From Antedon mediterranea (taxonomy: Eukaryota > Echinodermata > Crinoidea > Comatulida > Antedonidae), in contig NC_092671.1 of the NCBI RefSeq assembly GCF_964355755.1, positions 33,995,304-34,059,303 of the forward strand: a DNA stretch of 64,000 nt, written 5' to 3'. The position numbers and the translations under genes are program-made. Positions 11,151-23,900 of this stretch are shown piece after piece. Each line of letters begins with the position of its first letter. Positions within the stretch are counted from its first letter, which is position 1. The notes below the pieces were generated by a model. That model was given only the letters and a program-made list of their open reading frames with translations, ran no database searches and was not told the origin of the DNA.

Positions 11151-12292
11151 CTATGTTATTCTTCTTTCTTTCCCTGAATTTTGTTCGCAGCGTATCTCTA
11201 TCTTCTGGCCAACATAAGATTGTATAATTTTGTCATAAGATTAACCTATAGCTGTAGATGTGCAGCCAAGCTTTTGGACGATTTTGGAGTTGCGCAGCGT
11301 AAGTTACGCATGATTTTGTGAATTTCAATGATTGATCATAGAATAAAAATTAAAACTCATTTTGTATTGAAACTTGGCGAAAATTTAAGTCATATCATGC
11401 GCAAACTTTCTATGGATTAAAAATAGCATGTTTCACAGGAAATTACGCGCGCACGCGCATTTAAAATTTAAAAATGCGAAAATTCTAATTCTAATCAACT
11501 TTCTACGCGTTTCAGGTCATTTTGAGCATTTCAAAAATTCCCATGCGTGCGCAATTTTTTACGCGCGCGTGCGCACGTAGCGCAACAACCATTTTTTTTG
11601 GCTGGATTTTTGTTTTTCCAGCTTTTTCTAGTAACTTTACAAATTTTTATACAATATCGACTTAATATCACGTCATACGAGCACGTAGAATTTGACAATT
11701 TGCGCACATTTAAAAAAAAAAGTTCAGAAATTCTTCAAAATTATGCATTTTTTTAAACAGTCATAAATTCTAAATTACGTGGTGAACTTTTTTTAAATTA
11801 CATATTCTGGAAGTAGATGAGTTGTATTTATCGAATCATGCATTAATATGGCTAACCGAACATTATGACGTCATCATATGGCCACTCGAATATAAAATAT
11901 AGGATTTTTTTCTCTTTCGTCATAGCTCGTCACATTTAATAGAGCGCATCTCTACTATCCGTATTCCATTTCCCTAAATTTTGTTATATTGTCTAGGTCA
12001 ATCAATTATCTTTCACATGGTTAACAATTTTTAAGATTGGTATAACGTCATCATTTGCAAAAAGCGTCAATAACTTTGGTCACTTATTTTCACCTTTTCT
12101 GCACTGTATGTAGTACGTATACAGTATATAGCGTATACCGTATATACTTAGACGTGACACAAAATAGAGGGCGCACTAACATTTTTTTCAATGGCATAAT
12201 GGTTTTTCTGTGCGCAATATCCTAACGTATGATGTGCACGTAGCGTTTACGCGGTGGATAACCTAACTCGTCAATAGTGAGGAATTCAAATC
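11078..12292 (+). mobile_element. HINE family D, copy D1
   Basis: It starts with the hairpin GGTTATCCGC / GCGGATAACC (loop ACTTG, 11078-11102), then TTGTTATTGTCAGGATC and a long T tract. The 3' end is decayed: GGATAACCTAACTCGTC then a mutated hairpin arm (GAGGAATTCAAATC). Internal D landmarks are present: ACGCGCGCGTGCGCACGTAG, TACGAGCACGTAGAA and TGACGTCA. Confidence 0.8.
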
Positions 12293-13240
12293 TTTTTTTT
12301 CTATATTCTTCTTTCTTTCCACGAATTTTGTTCACAGCGTATCTCTAATTCTGGTCAACATAAGATTGTATAAATTTGTCATAAGATTGACGAGCTGATA
12401 CATTTTAGATATAGATTCATATTCATATTTGTCTATCTGATGTCTTTACGTCTTCATATGGCCAGTTGAATTCAAAAAGTAGGATTTTCATTTCTCGTAA
12501 AAGTTTGTCGTGTTTAAAAAAAAACGCGCATGTTAATTTTACGTGGCTAAAATTCTTTACCTCTTTAGAATGTAATTATTTAGATAATTATTTAGATAAC
12601 TATGCTTTTAAATTGTTATCTTCATGTTTCATTTTTATGACGTCATCATTTAAAAAATGTGAATAAAATATGGGTCTCGTAATTGTTTCAGCTTCACTGT
12701 ATATAAGTATATACTAGACGTATGACACAAAATAGACACAATTCAGTAAAAGTTCATCGGTTTTAAATGACCGCGCCTCTCACTTTTACGTGCCTGAATT
12801 TCCTCAAAATGTTGCTGCTCAGACAAAATTTTTCTATTGGATGCTGTGAGGTCATTCTATGGGTCATGCTATGAGATGATGCTATGGCCAGTAATTGGAA
12901 AGGTATTTGGAAAGGTAGGATTTTCATGTTTTTTTGTCATAATTCATCACTTCAACATATTGCGTATCTCAGTCGTAGTGGCAAATTTTCTTTTTAAATT
13001 AAATTTATTATGTTCTCGTTGAGATGAACTACTTTTCGAAAATGGACATGCCTTTATGTTTTTTTTATAACATCAAACAATATTGTTCCCGTGATTTCAG
13101 CTCTGCTATACACCATAATGTACTCTACAGTACAACCAGTTACAGAATTATGTTTGAACAATTTATTGCCTCCTCTGCTCTGTGTTTTGATCTAATGGAG
13201 TTTCAATTACAGTGAAACTTGCTCCAATAGATATAATAGT
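12293..13240 (+). mobile_element. Degenerate family D-like HINE remnants
   Basis: From 12301 the D opening (CTATATTCTTCTTTCTTTCC) is recognisable, then the sequence diverges with internal deletions. TGACGTCATCAT at 12638 and a GTATATACTAGACG block near 12705 match D landmarks. A second weaker partial copy follows from about 12835 (GGTCATTCTATGG, ATGGCCAG, GGTAGGATTTTCATG). No recognisable 3' terminus is left. Short open frames here do not resemble known proteins. Confidence 0.55.
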
Positions 13241-13690
13241 TCTAATAAAACTAATATCATCACACCTTATCTGTTAAAAATAATCTTTTATTTTAAACAA
13301 ATAATAAGTATAAAATGTATGCATTTATAAAACCTTTCATTGGTTATTGCAAATTGTACAAAATTTTCAAAATTATAGTAGGCCGTTTATACTATACAGT
13401 AGTTTATTGGGTGATCAGTAATTTTACTTCGTATATTATATACATGTTAATTTGTCAGTTGTGGATTCATTAAACGTATATTTATTAATCTATTTATTAA
13501 TCTATTTATAGAAGATTCTTATTTTTTAACAATCATTAATATAATTAATAATTTAATCATTTGCCGCGTTTAGACCTAGAATTACTATAAAAGAGCGAAT
13601 GGCTGCATTAATGACTGCCTAAACATCCGGATCCTATTATAATTGAAGAGATGAAACCATTCTATTGAACATCTAAAAACCAAAACAAAA
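13241..13690. other. Intergenic AT-rich stretch, no gene seen
   Basis: About 450 bases between the HINE remnants and the 0.39-kb repeat array. No gene, transposon end or structured repeat is recognised. If the Helentron's 3' terminus lies on this side it could be here, but no Helentron-like terminal hairpin was found. Confidence 0.4.
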
Positions 13691-14860
13691 TAACTTGATT
13701 ATTCTTGCAAATGAGTAAAAATTACTATGAATCTGGATAGATAGAAAATATAAAATAAAAAACAACTATGCAACTGAAATTATGTATATACCTAATGAAG
13801 TATTGGTAATCGTATATTAAATAAAACGTATTTTCTTCTTCTGTAAAATGTAACTTTTTATTTTTAACGTTACTTGAATACCGGTAAATATTGAAAGATT
13901 ATTATGTGCAGAGATTGCAACATTGCATATTAAAATTCAGAACAAAATTTATAATAATATAACTCACATAAAAACAAGATTAAAATGTGTTTACTCACCA
14001 GATATTGTTTCTCCTATACAGGAGAATGACATGCGTTGAAGTTACAGATTATTTGCTGGTCCTGTTGCATAAATAATGAACTGATTATTCTTCCAAATAA
14101 TTAAATTCCTGTATTAGTAATTTCATGTGAACATGGATAGATAGAAAAACAATATAAAAAACAATTATACAACTGAAATTATGTATAGACCTAATGAAGT
14201 ATTGGTAATCGTAAAAAACAACACGTATTTTTTTCTTTTGTAAAATGCAACTTTTTTATTTTTAACATTACTAGAATACCGGTAGATATTGAAAGATTAT
14301 TATGTGCACAGATTGCATATTGAAATTCAGAACAATATCTATAATAATATAACTCACATAAAAACAAGATTGAAATGTGTTTACTCACCAGATATTGTTT
14401 GTCCTATATAGGACAATGACATGGGTTGAAGTTACAGATTATTCGCTGCCCCTCTTGTATAGATAATAAATTGATTATTCTTTCAAATGAGTAAATTACT
14501 GTATTAGTAATTTCATGTGGACCTGGAAAGATAAAAAAATATAATAAAAAAAAAACAATTATACAACTGAAATTATGTATAGACCTAAAGAAATATTGAA
14601 ATCATATAAAACAAAATGTATTTTCTTCTTCTGTGAAATGTAACTTTTTATTTTTAATATTACTTGAATACTGGTAGATATTGAACGATTATTATGTGCA
14701 CAGATTGCAACATTGCATATTCAAATTCAGAACAATATCTATAATAATATAACTCACATAAAAACAAGATTGAAATGTGTTTAGACATCAGATATTGTTT
14801 TTCCTATACAGGAGAATGACATGGGTTGAAGTTACAGATTACTCCCTGCCCCTTGTGCAA
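13691..14860. repeat. Three tandem ~0.39-kb repeats downstream of the Helentron ORF
   Basis: Units start near 13691, 14081 and 14471, each with a TTGATTATTC-like opening. The landmark GATTATTATGTGCA occurs at 13897, 14295 and 14687 (spacings 398 and 392). Every unit ends in a short hairpin followed by AATGACATG(C/G)GTTGAAG. On the - strand the array lies 130-1300 bases past the polyprotein stop, so it may be the element's 3' region or flanking satellite. Confidence 0.75.
14009..14026. other. Short hairpin with paired changes between repeat copies
   Basis: Copy 1 reads TTCTCCTATACAGGAGAA, copy 2 (14399-14416) TTGTCCTATATAGGACAA and copy 3 (14799-14816) TTTTCCTATACAGGAGAA. The third stem pair is C-G in copy 1 and G-C in copy 2, a double change that keeps pairing; copy 3 can keep a wobble-type pair. 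It may be a DNA or RNA stem-loop. It also overlaps splice-like signals on the - strand. Confidence 0.45.
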
Positions 14861-14990
14861 AGAGAGTCATAATGATTTTCAGCTTGTTTTTATCAAATTG
14901 TTTTTTTTTTATTTGTATCCAGTTCTATTATCAATTCTTAAAAAGTTTTTACAGAAATATAATTCAAATACTTAAAAACCATTGCTCCAA

Positions 14991-17900
14991 TTAAAATTTA
15001 ATTTGAATGGCTTCATGATAACTATAATAAATTGGAATTACTTCAGCCTGTACTGAATCAAGACCTTTGCTATAAACATGATCAATCAATGTATTGTTTT
15101 CAGTGGTGGAACATGTAACATGTTGTCGGTATTCATTCTCTGACATTAAATTATTCACTCTGGAAGACTGTTTGAAAAGATTTTCGTTAAAGTCACCCAT
15201 TACAATACATTTTGTACTCACTTTTTGTAACTCTTCCAAATATTTTCTCAAATTTTGACAGAATTGATTAATATCATAGCTTGGGGGTCGATAAATTACT
15301 GACACGGAAACTGAAATTGGACTTGTTATTAAAAATGATACTGCTTCTATATCATAATTAGGTATGTTTAATCTGCTTGAAAACGTGTTTTTGGTATACA
15401 CTGCAACGCCGCCATGAGCCTGATTTTTCAATTTGGAACTCAGAACATTTCTATTAGAATACGAATCATACCTTGCTTGGTGATACAATTTATACGGCTC
15501 AATATTTACTTCAAAAACATCGTCATCTTTATTCAACCACGTTTCAGTCAGACATATGATAGTAGAATTCATAAACAAATCATTGCACTGAAGATCAGCA
15601 AAATGTTGTTTAAGTCCTTGAATGTTATGTAACATTATTGAAAATTTAGAATCCGAATCATGACCTTGTTTTTCACATTGTACATATGAATCCATATTAT
15701 TTAAGCATTTCTTTATGTTTGGATCACAATAAATCAGATTATGATTAAGATGTTCAATAGTAAGTCCAGATATTGAAGTAACACGACTGAGGGCTACGTA
15801 TGCTTGTCCAGGTGCAAAAGTATTTTTAAGGCAAACTACTGCTTCATTCATTGTCAATCCTTGGACTTTATGAACTGTGCATGCATATGCTAATTTGAGA
15901 GGAAATTGTTTTCGACTATATTTATTCCCCATAGATTCTTTAAACATTTCAATTGCCTGAACACCGATGTCATTATTATCAAACTTTACTTTAATAGATA
16001 CTGGTTTGGCGTTATTATTGGGTTTGACTATTTCATATACATGTCCCATACATCCATTCGTTAAGCCTTTTTTAACATCTACATTTTTAATCAACATCAC
16101 TCTGGCATTAAGTGCAATCCACAAATAATTTAGTAAACTAGTTTGACGTGAATTCCGAGGTTTTTCACAAATTTTGGTCTGTTTCTTGGCGTTTACTACA
16201 CTATCTTCTGCTTCTATGCATACAATGTCTGTACATATTTTGTGTAACATTTTTTTATTCCATTCATCAACTTGTTTGTTGCGTGGGTAAATATGAACAG
16301 CATCTTCACATTCTTCACCTGTTTCACGTGATTTTAAAACAAATAAATCGTTATCAGACAAACAATCATGTTTTTCTTTTGTACGCAATTTGTTTAACAA
16401 TAAAGCAAATTCTTTATCTTCTTTTTGCCTCATGATTTGGTCTAACTGTACTTGCTTAAAGTTATCTACCCACAGTGAGCTTTCCAATGTGTCTTTGTAT
16501 AACGAACTGCCCATAACCGGGGGTAACTGATAAAAATCACCAACAGCAATTACTGAAATGTTACCGAATGGACTATCGTTGCGTACTTGTTTTATTTGCC
16601 TTAATCGTCCGTGGATATACCAAAGTAACCTTTGATTTACCATTGATATTTCATCTATAATAACAATTTGCAACTGGCCCAATTTATTACGAAGTGCACT
16701 TATTTTTTCTTCTCCAAGTGGTTGATACGGAAGTGAAATATTAATCGGGATAGACAAAGCGCTATGAATTGTTTGGCCTTTAATATTATATGCTGCGATT
16801 CCTGTAGGAGCTAATTTCAATATTGACAAATCATCGGGATTTTCCATAATTTTTCCAAGAATACGTGTCGCTTCATTATAAATACAGTTTACCAAATGAC
16901 TTTTTCCTGTACCAGCGCCACCAGTTATGAAAGTGTAAAATGCTTCAGGTTTTTTACCATTAGCTTTGTCTAAACACCATTGTCTTGTCTTATAAAATAT
17001 ATGTTGTTGTTTTTCATTTAAAGATCGAATCATTTTGTTCAATTCTGGTCTTGGAATATTAGATGAATTAGACTCTACTTTAGATGTATGATTTTTTTGA
17101 ATTCCAAAATCTGGAATGAAAAATTCATCTTCTTCATCATCAACCTCTACATTTGGCTTTGGGTTGTCTAACCTTTCTTTTTCGCTTTCTGGACATAATA
17201 AACTCCATGCATCTTCTTGTGGTCCAAATTTTGATAAACATTCCTGTGCTTCTTCAACATCATCAGCACTTTTTTCATATTGTTCCATGTTTCCATGAAC
17301 TATTGACTTTACCGTTTGTAATTGACAGCCACATAATTTCACACATCCTTTCTCATGAAATTGTTCATACGTTTCAAAATTTGGAGGTTTTAACTGTTCA
17401 TCTTTTCGAAATGGTAGAAATAACTGAAGTATACTCAAAAAATATTTCTCAGGTGCTGTATCCATTGGAAATCGAGGGTATCTTACTATAGCATTACTAG
17501 TTCGTGTTCTTTTTTGGATGAATCCCAACTGTTTTTTTAACTGAAATACATTCTTTTTTTGTTTGTTTCCTTTCATTTCTGATGAACTCAATATTCTATA
17601 TTCCGAACAAAATTTTGCAAGGCACATTTTATTAAATTCAGAACTATTAGGTCGAGCTTTATATTTGTCGATCTTATTTGGCAACCATGCACTTACATCA
17701 TCATCTTCTTTGTTTTTAATTACACTTAGTGGTAAACTCATTCTGACAGGATTAGGTCCTACTGGGATAAATTCCACTTTCCTTGAACATTCTTTTAATC
17801 TTAAACTACAAACACGATAAATACTTTCTTGTGCAGACACTTCTCGATTATTCATATAAACATTACCAAGTTTTCGCAAACTTTGCCTAGCATCTTCATT

Positions 17901-20900
17901 GCCTTCTTTTACTTCTGATGCTGCATGATTTAACAGTAAACCCATTTCACGTTCAGATTTTGACATATATCCTATAACGTAAATTATACATGCATATACA
18001 TTTGTAATATATTGAATATCCATATTTGCATTCCATGCTCTCAATAAGGAAGGATTATATTGATTCACCCACACATCTTGAGGGTTTCTCTTTATAACAA
18101 TTTTTTCCTCAGTAGCCACACAATTATTTGCTTTCTCAAATGCACTCTGTGTAATACCTAAACTTTGGAAAAGTTCTATTGCATTTTTATATGTTTCTTC
18201 ATTAGTCACAGCATCTTTTACTGAGGTTAACAGCTCCATTGCTTCTTTATTGTCATCATTATCATCATTGTCTTTATCCACAATTGTAGGTCTCATAACA
18301 AATGTATTTCCAGAAGGTTGTCTGGGAAAGTTAAATCTGCAATTTGTTCCCTTTTTTTTACATGATTTAGAATGTCTTTTACTGTGAATTTGCACACTTT
18401 TAACAATTTCATTCAGTTCACGATCTACAGTTTCACATGGCACAGCACAAGAAATATATTTATCAACAAAATTAATAACTTCATTATCTTTATCTGTACC
18501 AAAAATAGGAGCATTTTCAACCCATACTAACATATGAACATGTGGACTTCCTCTCATTTGAAATTCAATTCGATAAAAATAATCTACGACTTTACCAATA
18601 GGCTGTGCTTCAGACAAAATTACATTTTTCAAAAAAGTATGAAAGCGTTTATCAAACATTCTGGCAACAGTCACTGGATTTGATTTCAACAAATTACATT
18701 TATCTGCCCATTCTAATTCTTCAATGTTTCTTTGGTCTCCAGACTGACTTAGCAATGTCGTCATTATTTCTTTCCAACGGAAATCAGCACTTGAGAATGA
18801 AAGAAAGAATGTTGGTTTTCCAATCTGTCTAACCATTGCTATTATATCTTTTTGTGTAGCTTGCCAGTACGGTGGAGTTCCACGAATTTGTTTTAGAAAT
18901 TTATAACCCCTATCAGATTTTAAAATCTCCTGAATTTTGGTAACATTTTTTAAATCGGATACAGTTACTTTGCTAAAATCATCTTTTTTACTTGACCCTT
19001 TTCGCAATGCAATAGAAATACTTGATAAAATTTGTTGAAGTTCATATAAAGATTGAGCATAAAATATGAATTCTGTATTTTGTGCAAACCTGTTATCTAT
19101 ATGCATTAATCTATTGTGAAAATAACGTCCAAGTGTTATTTTAACATCTCTCGTATCATGGAATGTTGGTTGGCCTGTTGGAAATAAAACTGGAAATGAT
19201 TTTGCTTCATTGCTTTTATTACTTAACAAGGCAATAGGACTATTATTTTCACATGGTGCACAACAAATTATGTCATTAAAATATTCATCAACCAAATTTT
19301 GTCGTCTGTCAACAGGTTGAAGACTTGTATCAAAGGTAACACCACATAATCGGTCTTCTATTTCTTCTTCTTTTTCTTCTTCTTCTTCATTGTTTTCATT
19401 TTCATTAGTAGTTTCCCTTTCGATGTTATCTTCAGATAAATAATTGTGCCATTCTTCATTAATAGCTATATCAAAATAGCACTTGTTATGATCCTGTAAA
19501 TATCTAAGAGCTTGAATAACATTGGCAGTGTTAACAAATTTATATTTGTAATAACCTTTGTAAGACAACTTTCGCTTCAATTTTACAGATATTAATTGAT
19601 CATCAACCTGTGGTCTAGGAAGCATTTTTACAGTTTCAATAGTATTTGAAGGTACACATACAACAGGTCCATGTATTCCATTCTGTCCACCTTTAGGTAA
19701 ATTCATTAATTTCATAAAAGGAATGTTCAATCCAATCAAATGCTGCTCTAAATTATTTAAACACCTAAGCTCAGGAGGAATATCGTGTAGTTGTAAATTG
19801 TTTGAATTGGCTTCTGCAGGGACTTTCCCGTTTAACAATTTCCTGTGGCATGTGAAACAAATCCATAAACGACATCTTGGTGATTCGATAAATTGACAAG
19901 GTTTATTACATTCATTGTTGCAAATATGCAAATACTTTTCATTTATACAAGCCTTATTTTTGTACTTAGCTTTGGTGCACTTCATAACTTGATCTTTGAA
20001 TAACATTTTAAAGCATACACAACAAACATATTCAGGACCACGAGAAACTGTTTCTCTGAAGTTTTCTAAAACAAACTCAAAATTAGTGTTTTTTGTTTTC
20101 CTTTTTTCCCGATTCTTCATGTTTTTCTTCATGACATTTTTTCGGAACCCTTCATCACAATGATACTTTTCTGTAAATCTTTTCTTACACCTTTGACGAA
20201 ATTTTAAATTACCTCGATATTTCTCAGCCAATTTTTGTTTACAGTTTTGTCTAAATTTCAAATTACTCCGATATTTTTCAGCCAATTTGTTTTTACAGTT
20301 TTGTCTAAATTTCAAATTACTCCGATACTTTTCAGCCAATTTGTCTTTACAGTTTTGTCTAAATTTCAAATTACTCCGATACTTTTCTGCCAATTTCTCT
20401 TTACAGTTTTGTCTAAATTTCAAATTACTCCGATACTTTTCTACCAATTTCTGCTTACAGTTTTGTCTAAATTTCAAATTACTCCGATACTTCTCTGCCA
20501 ATTTTTGCTTACAGTTTTGTCGAAATTTTAAATTATTCCGATACTTCTCTGCCAATTTCTCCTTACAGTTTTGACGAAATTTCAAATTACTTCGATACTT
20601 CTCTGCCAATTTTTGGGTAACATTTTCTCTGAATTTGGAATTATTACAATACTTCTCTGCTAATTTCTGCTTCAAGTTTTGTTGAAATGTTAGATCATTG
20701 TGATACTTTTTCTTATTTCTTTGATTATTGTTTTGTCTAGTTTTATGTCTAAATATTGTATCATTGTTGTATCTATTTTTCTTTGTTTCTTTCAAATTTT
20801 GCCTATACTTTTCATTAAATTTATAATTTAACAAATTGGCGGCTTTTTTGGTTGTTCGGTAATGCAAATTATTGTTGTAGTTATGTCTAGCTTTATTTCG

Positions 20901-23900
20901 TACCTTAACATTATATTCAGGATCACATCTATACATTTTGTATTGTCTTTTTCTGTTATCTTTACTTTTTTGGAATTTATAATCATCATCATCACAATAT
21001 TTCATTTGTTGTGCCTCTTTTACTTTGCGTTTCTTTTCATCTCTGTATACAGAATCACTTTGATATTTGTTTTCGATTTCATTTGTTTCTTCTGAATTAT
21101 TGTTTTCTTCTCTTTCCCGTTTAATTCTCTGTCGATTCTTGGCACTTTCTTTTCTAATTCTATAAGATGGTTTTCGTTTTCTGCTCAATATTTTTACTCT
21201 GCTTTCTGAACAAGGTCTTTCAACAGTTTTACTCTGTTTGTGTTTTGGTTCTATATCTTCAAATGTGTCACAAGTTTCTTTTCCTGTTTGCTTTCGTTTC
21301 CTTGTTGTCACATTCATATCAACTTGTCCTGTTGTTTCCTGAACATTATTTTGACTCACATTGACAGATTCTACTACATTAAAGTGTACATTCATGGTGT
21401 ACAAAATATATATACCATTGTCAGTTGTAACATCATCTATTCTTCCCGGCTTTTTAGCAGAAAACAATTGCCACGTCAAAAGTTGATCATTAAATGAATA
21501 AATATCCGTATTAAGCAAGTTTGCCATTGCACTTATTTCAGTATTGGATGCCCACGTTCCATTATCCATTACTCTTTTTTTAAACACATATTCCTTAACT
21601 GATCTATATTCGTGACTAAATGTATTAATAAACAAGTCACCAGTCTCCAATAAATGATTAGTAATTGCTCTTCTTAAAAGAAAATGATTATCTTCAGTAC
21701 CAGAAATAATGTATGAAATTGCACGATAAAAACAATTACCATCACCTGTAATATTCGTAATTTGAAGAGGATGTCCAATCTGACTAGCTCTGTTAATACC
21801 ACAATTCATATCGGTATGTTCACAATGAATGCCTACTTCTTTACACATGTTTTTCTTTTGTGCTTCTGAGATAGGAATAAATTTAAAATTCTTGTCAGGT
21901 CGTTCTCCATACTGAACATTAACGATTTCAATATCACTATCACTTTGCCATCCATTACTTGATGAGACATGACCTTCTTTATTATGTGTTTTGCCTTTAA
22001 CTTTATAATCACTATTCTTGTCTGGTAATCTTGTACTACATTTATACTGATAAGACGTACTAGGTTCATCAACATCGACGTTTCCCAAGTTGCTTTGTTC
22101 ACAATTATCATCGAGCACAGAAGCGGAACATAACATCATAGACTTATTTTCAATATTTACACCAGTCAGTTCAAACTCGGTTTCATGTAAATTACAGTTC
22201 ATTGACTTTGCTAATCTTATACAATAATCGTACACACCTTGCCAAGATGGACTGTAAAGTAAAATACTCTTTCCATGTTCACTAACACAACCAAATCGAT
22301 CTCTTGCATGTGGATCAAATATAAGAAATCCATTTACACGTTTGATAATAGAAAATGTGCTTCTGTTGAAATTCATAAAAAATGCATCATGTTGGTGTAA
22401 TTCTTTTTCAAGAGCTTGGTTTAATGACAAGGCTCCGTATTCAGCCATAAATTCGAGATTCCCATCTATTATGCCAAAAACTGATTCTTTGGGAGATATT
22501 ACAAATGTGTTATCCAAGATATCCAATTCTTTCGGCAGTTCAGAAATCATTAAAAGGTCCTCGTGCATAGTGGAATCTTTCTGAATGTAACAGTACAACT
22601 CGTTTCCAAGAGTCAATATTGTGTCAAGGTCTTTGGTGTAAAATTCATTTCCATTCCTCTTTGTAGAATAAAGAATAGCTACAAGACTATTTGCAACACA
22701 CTGTTTACCACTTGCAAAGCCAAATCTATAATTCCCTTGATTAAAATTACCCTGTGCTACAGTTATATTTTCATTACTATTATATACTTGTAATTCATTT
22801 ATTGATTGTGTTTTCTGCCTTTTTCGTGTATTTTTTTGTTTTGGTACATCATCGATTATCAATTCATCCGAAAAATTATTTTTTGTTAAAACTTCAATAT
22901 CCACATCGATAGTATGTTGGTTACATTTAGGTTTAGTATGGAACCTAATTTTTTCAGTCACTGCTTTTTTGCATCCGTCATCAATTATCAATACTTCATT
23001 TTCTTCAAATTCACAACTTGCACATGTTTGATTTTTATGATCTGTACCATTACTATCAATTAATCTACTTCTGTCATTTATTTTGCTATTATTTTGTGCT
23101 TTCGCATCGTCAGTCGCTGTGTTGTCGTTTTCTACAGTACATTCTATTTTAAAATCCTCGTCAGTTTTCGTTTCAGAATTGTCAGTATTACCCATGTTCT
23201 TTATATCTTTCATAGTATCGCAATCATTCTTTAAATTCACATTACCTTGTGCTTTTTTGTTATCAATCTTCTTAGTTTTGACAAAACGACCTTTGTTATT
23301 TCGTAAACGTTTCGAACCACCACCTGATTGTTGTTGTATTCCGTTTGTTACTTTTGTATTTTTCAAAACATCACACATAGGCCTACCACTGTCGTCAATT
23401 ATTGTTTGTGAATTTCCCAATACATTCGTTTTAGAATTTTCTTTGTTGTATTCTCTGTAAGTATTTGTATTCATATTCCATTCCATTTTGTTATTATTTC
23501 GTCTTTCATAGAAATCTTTTACACCTTTGCCAATATATTTTACACCTGGTTCTAAACTTATACCATTTATAACGGGCTTTCTCCTTTTCTTATTTCCTCT
23601 ATTTTTACATCTTTTTTTTTTGTTGTCGGTTCTTTTCTTTGATCTTACTCTCATCCAATCACTACCAAGTAAATCTTCACTTCCTGTTTGTTGACATTTT
23701 AATTTGGCATTATTACAACGTTTTTCTTTATTTTTCGTTAATTCTGGAAAGTCTGCAGTGACAGATTCATCAGGTTCTAGAATCGTATATCTATTGAAAT
23801 GACAGGGAATACCTATTTCACCCAACATGTTATTAACAAAATTACTATTCCCACACATTGAACAAATCCAAATTACCCTGGAATTACATAGTTTGTCTTC

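Noticed and set aside
13620-13640. GATCCGGATGTTTAG (- strand) similar to GATCCGGGTCTTTAG near 25320, considered as Helentron terminal direct repeats
   Set aside because: A 13/15 match over the kilobases searched is expected about once by chance, and no terminal hairpin accompanies it.
20235-20574. Open + strand frames opposite the 54-bp coding minisatellite
   Set aside because: Antisense shadows of the repeat in the Helentron polyprotein.
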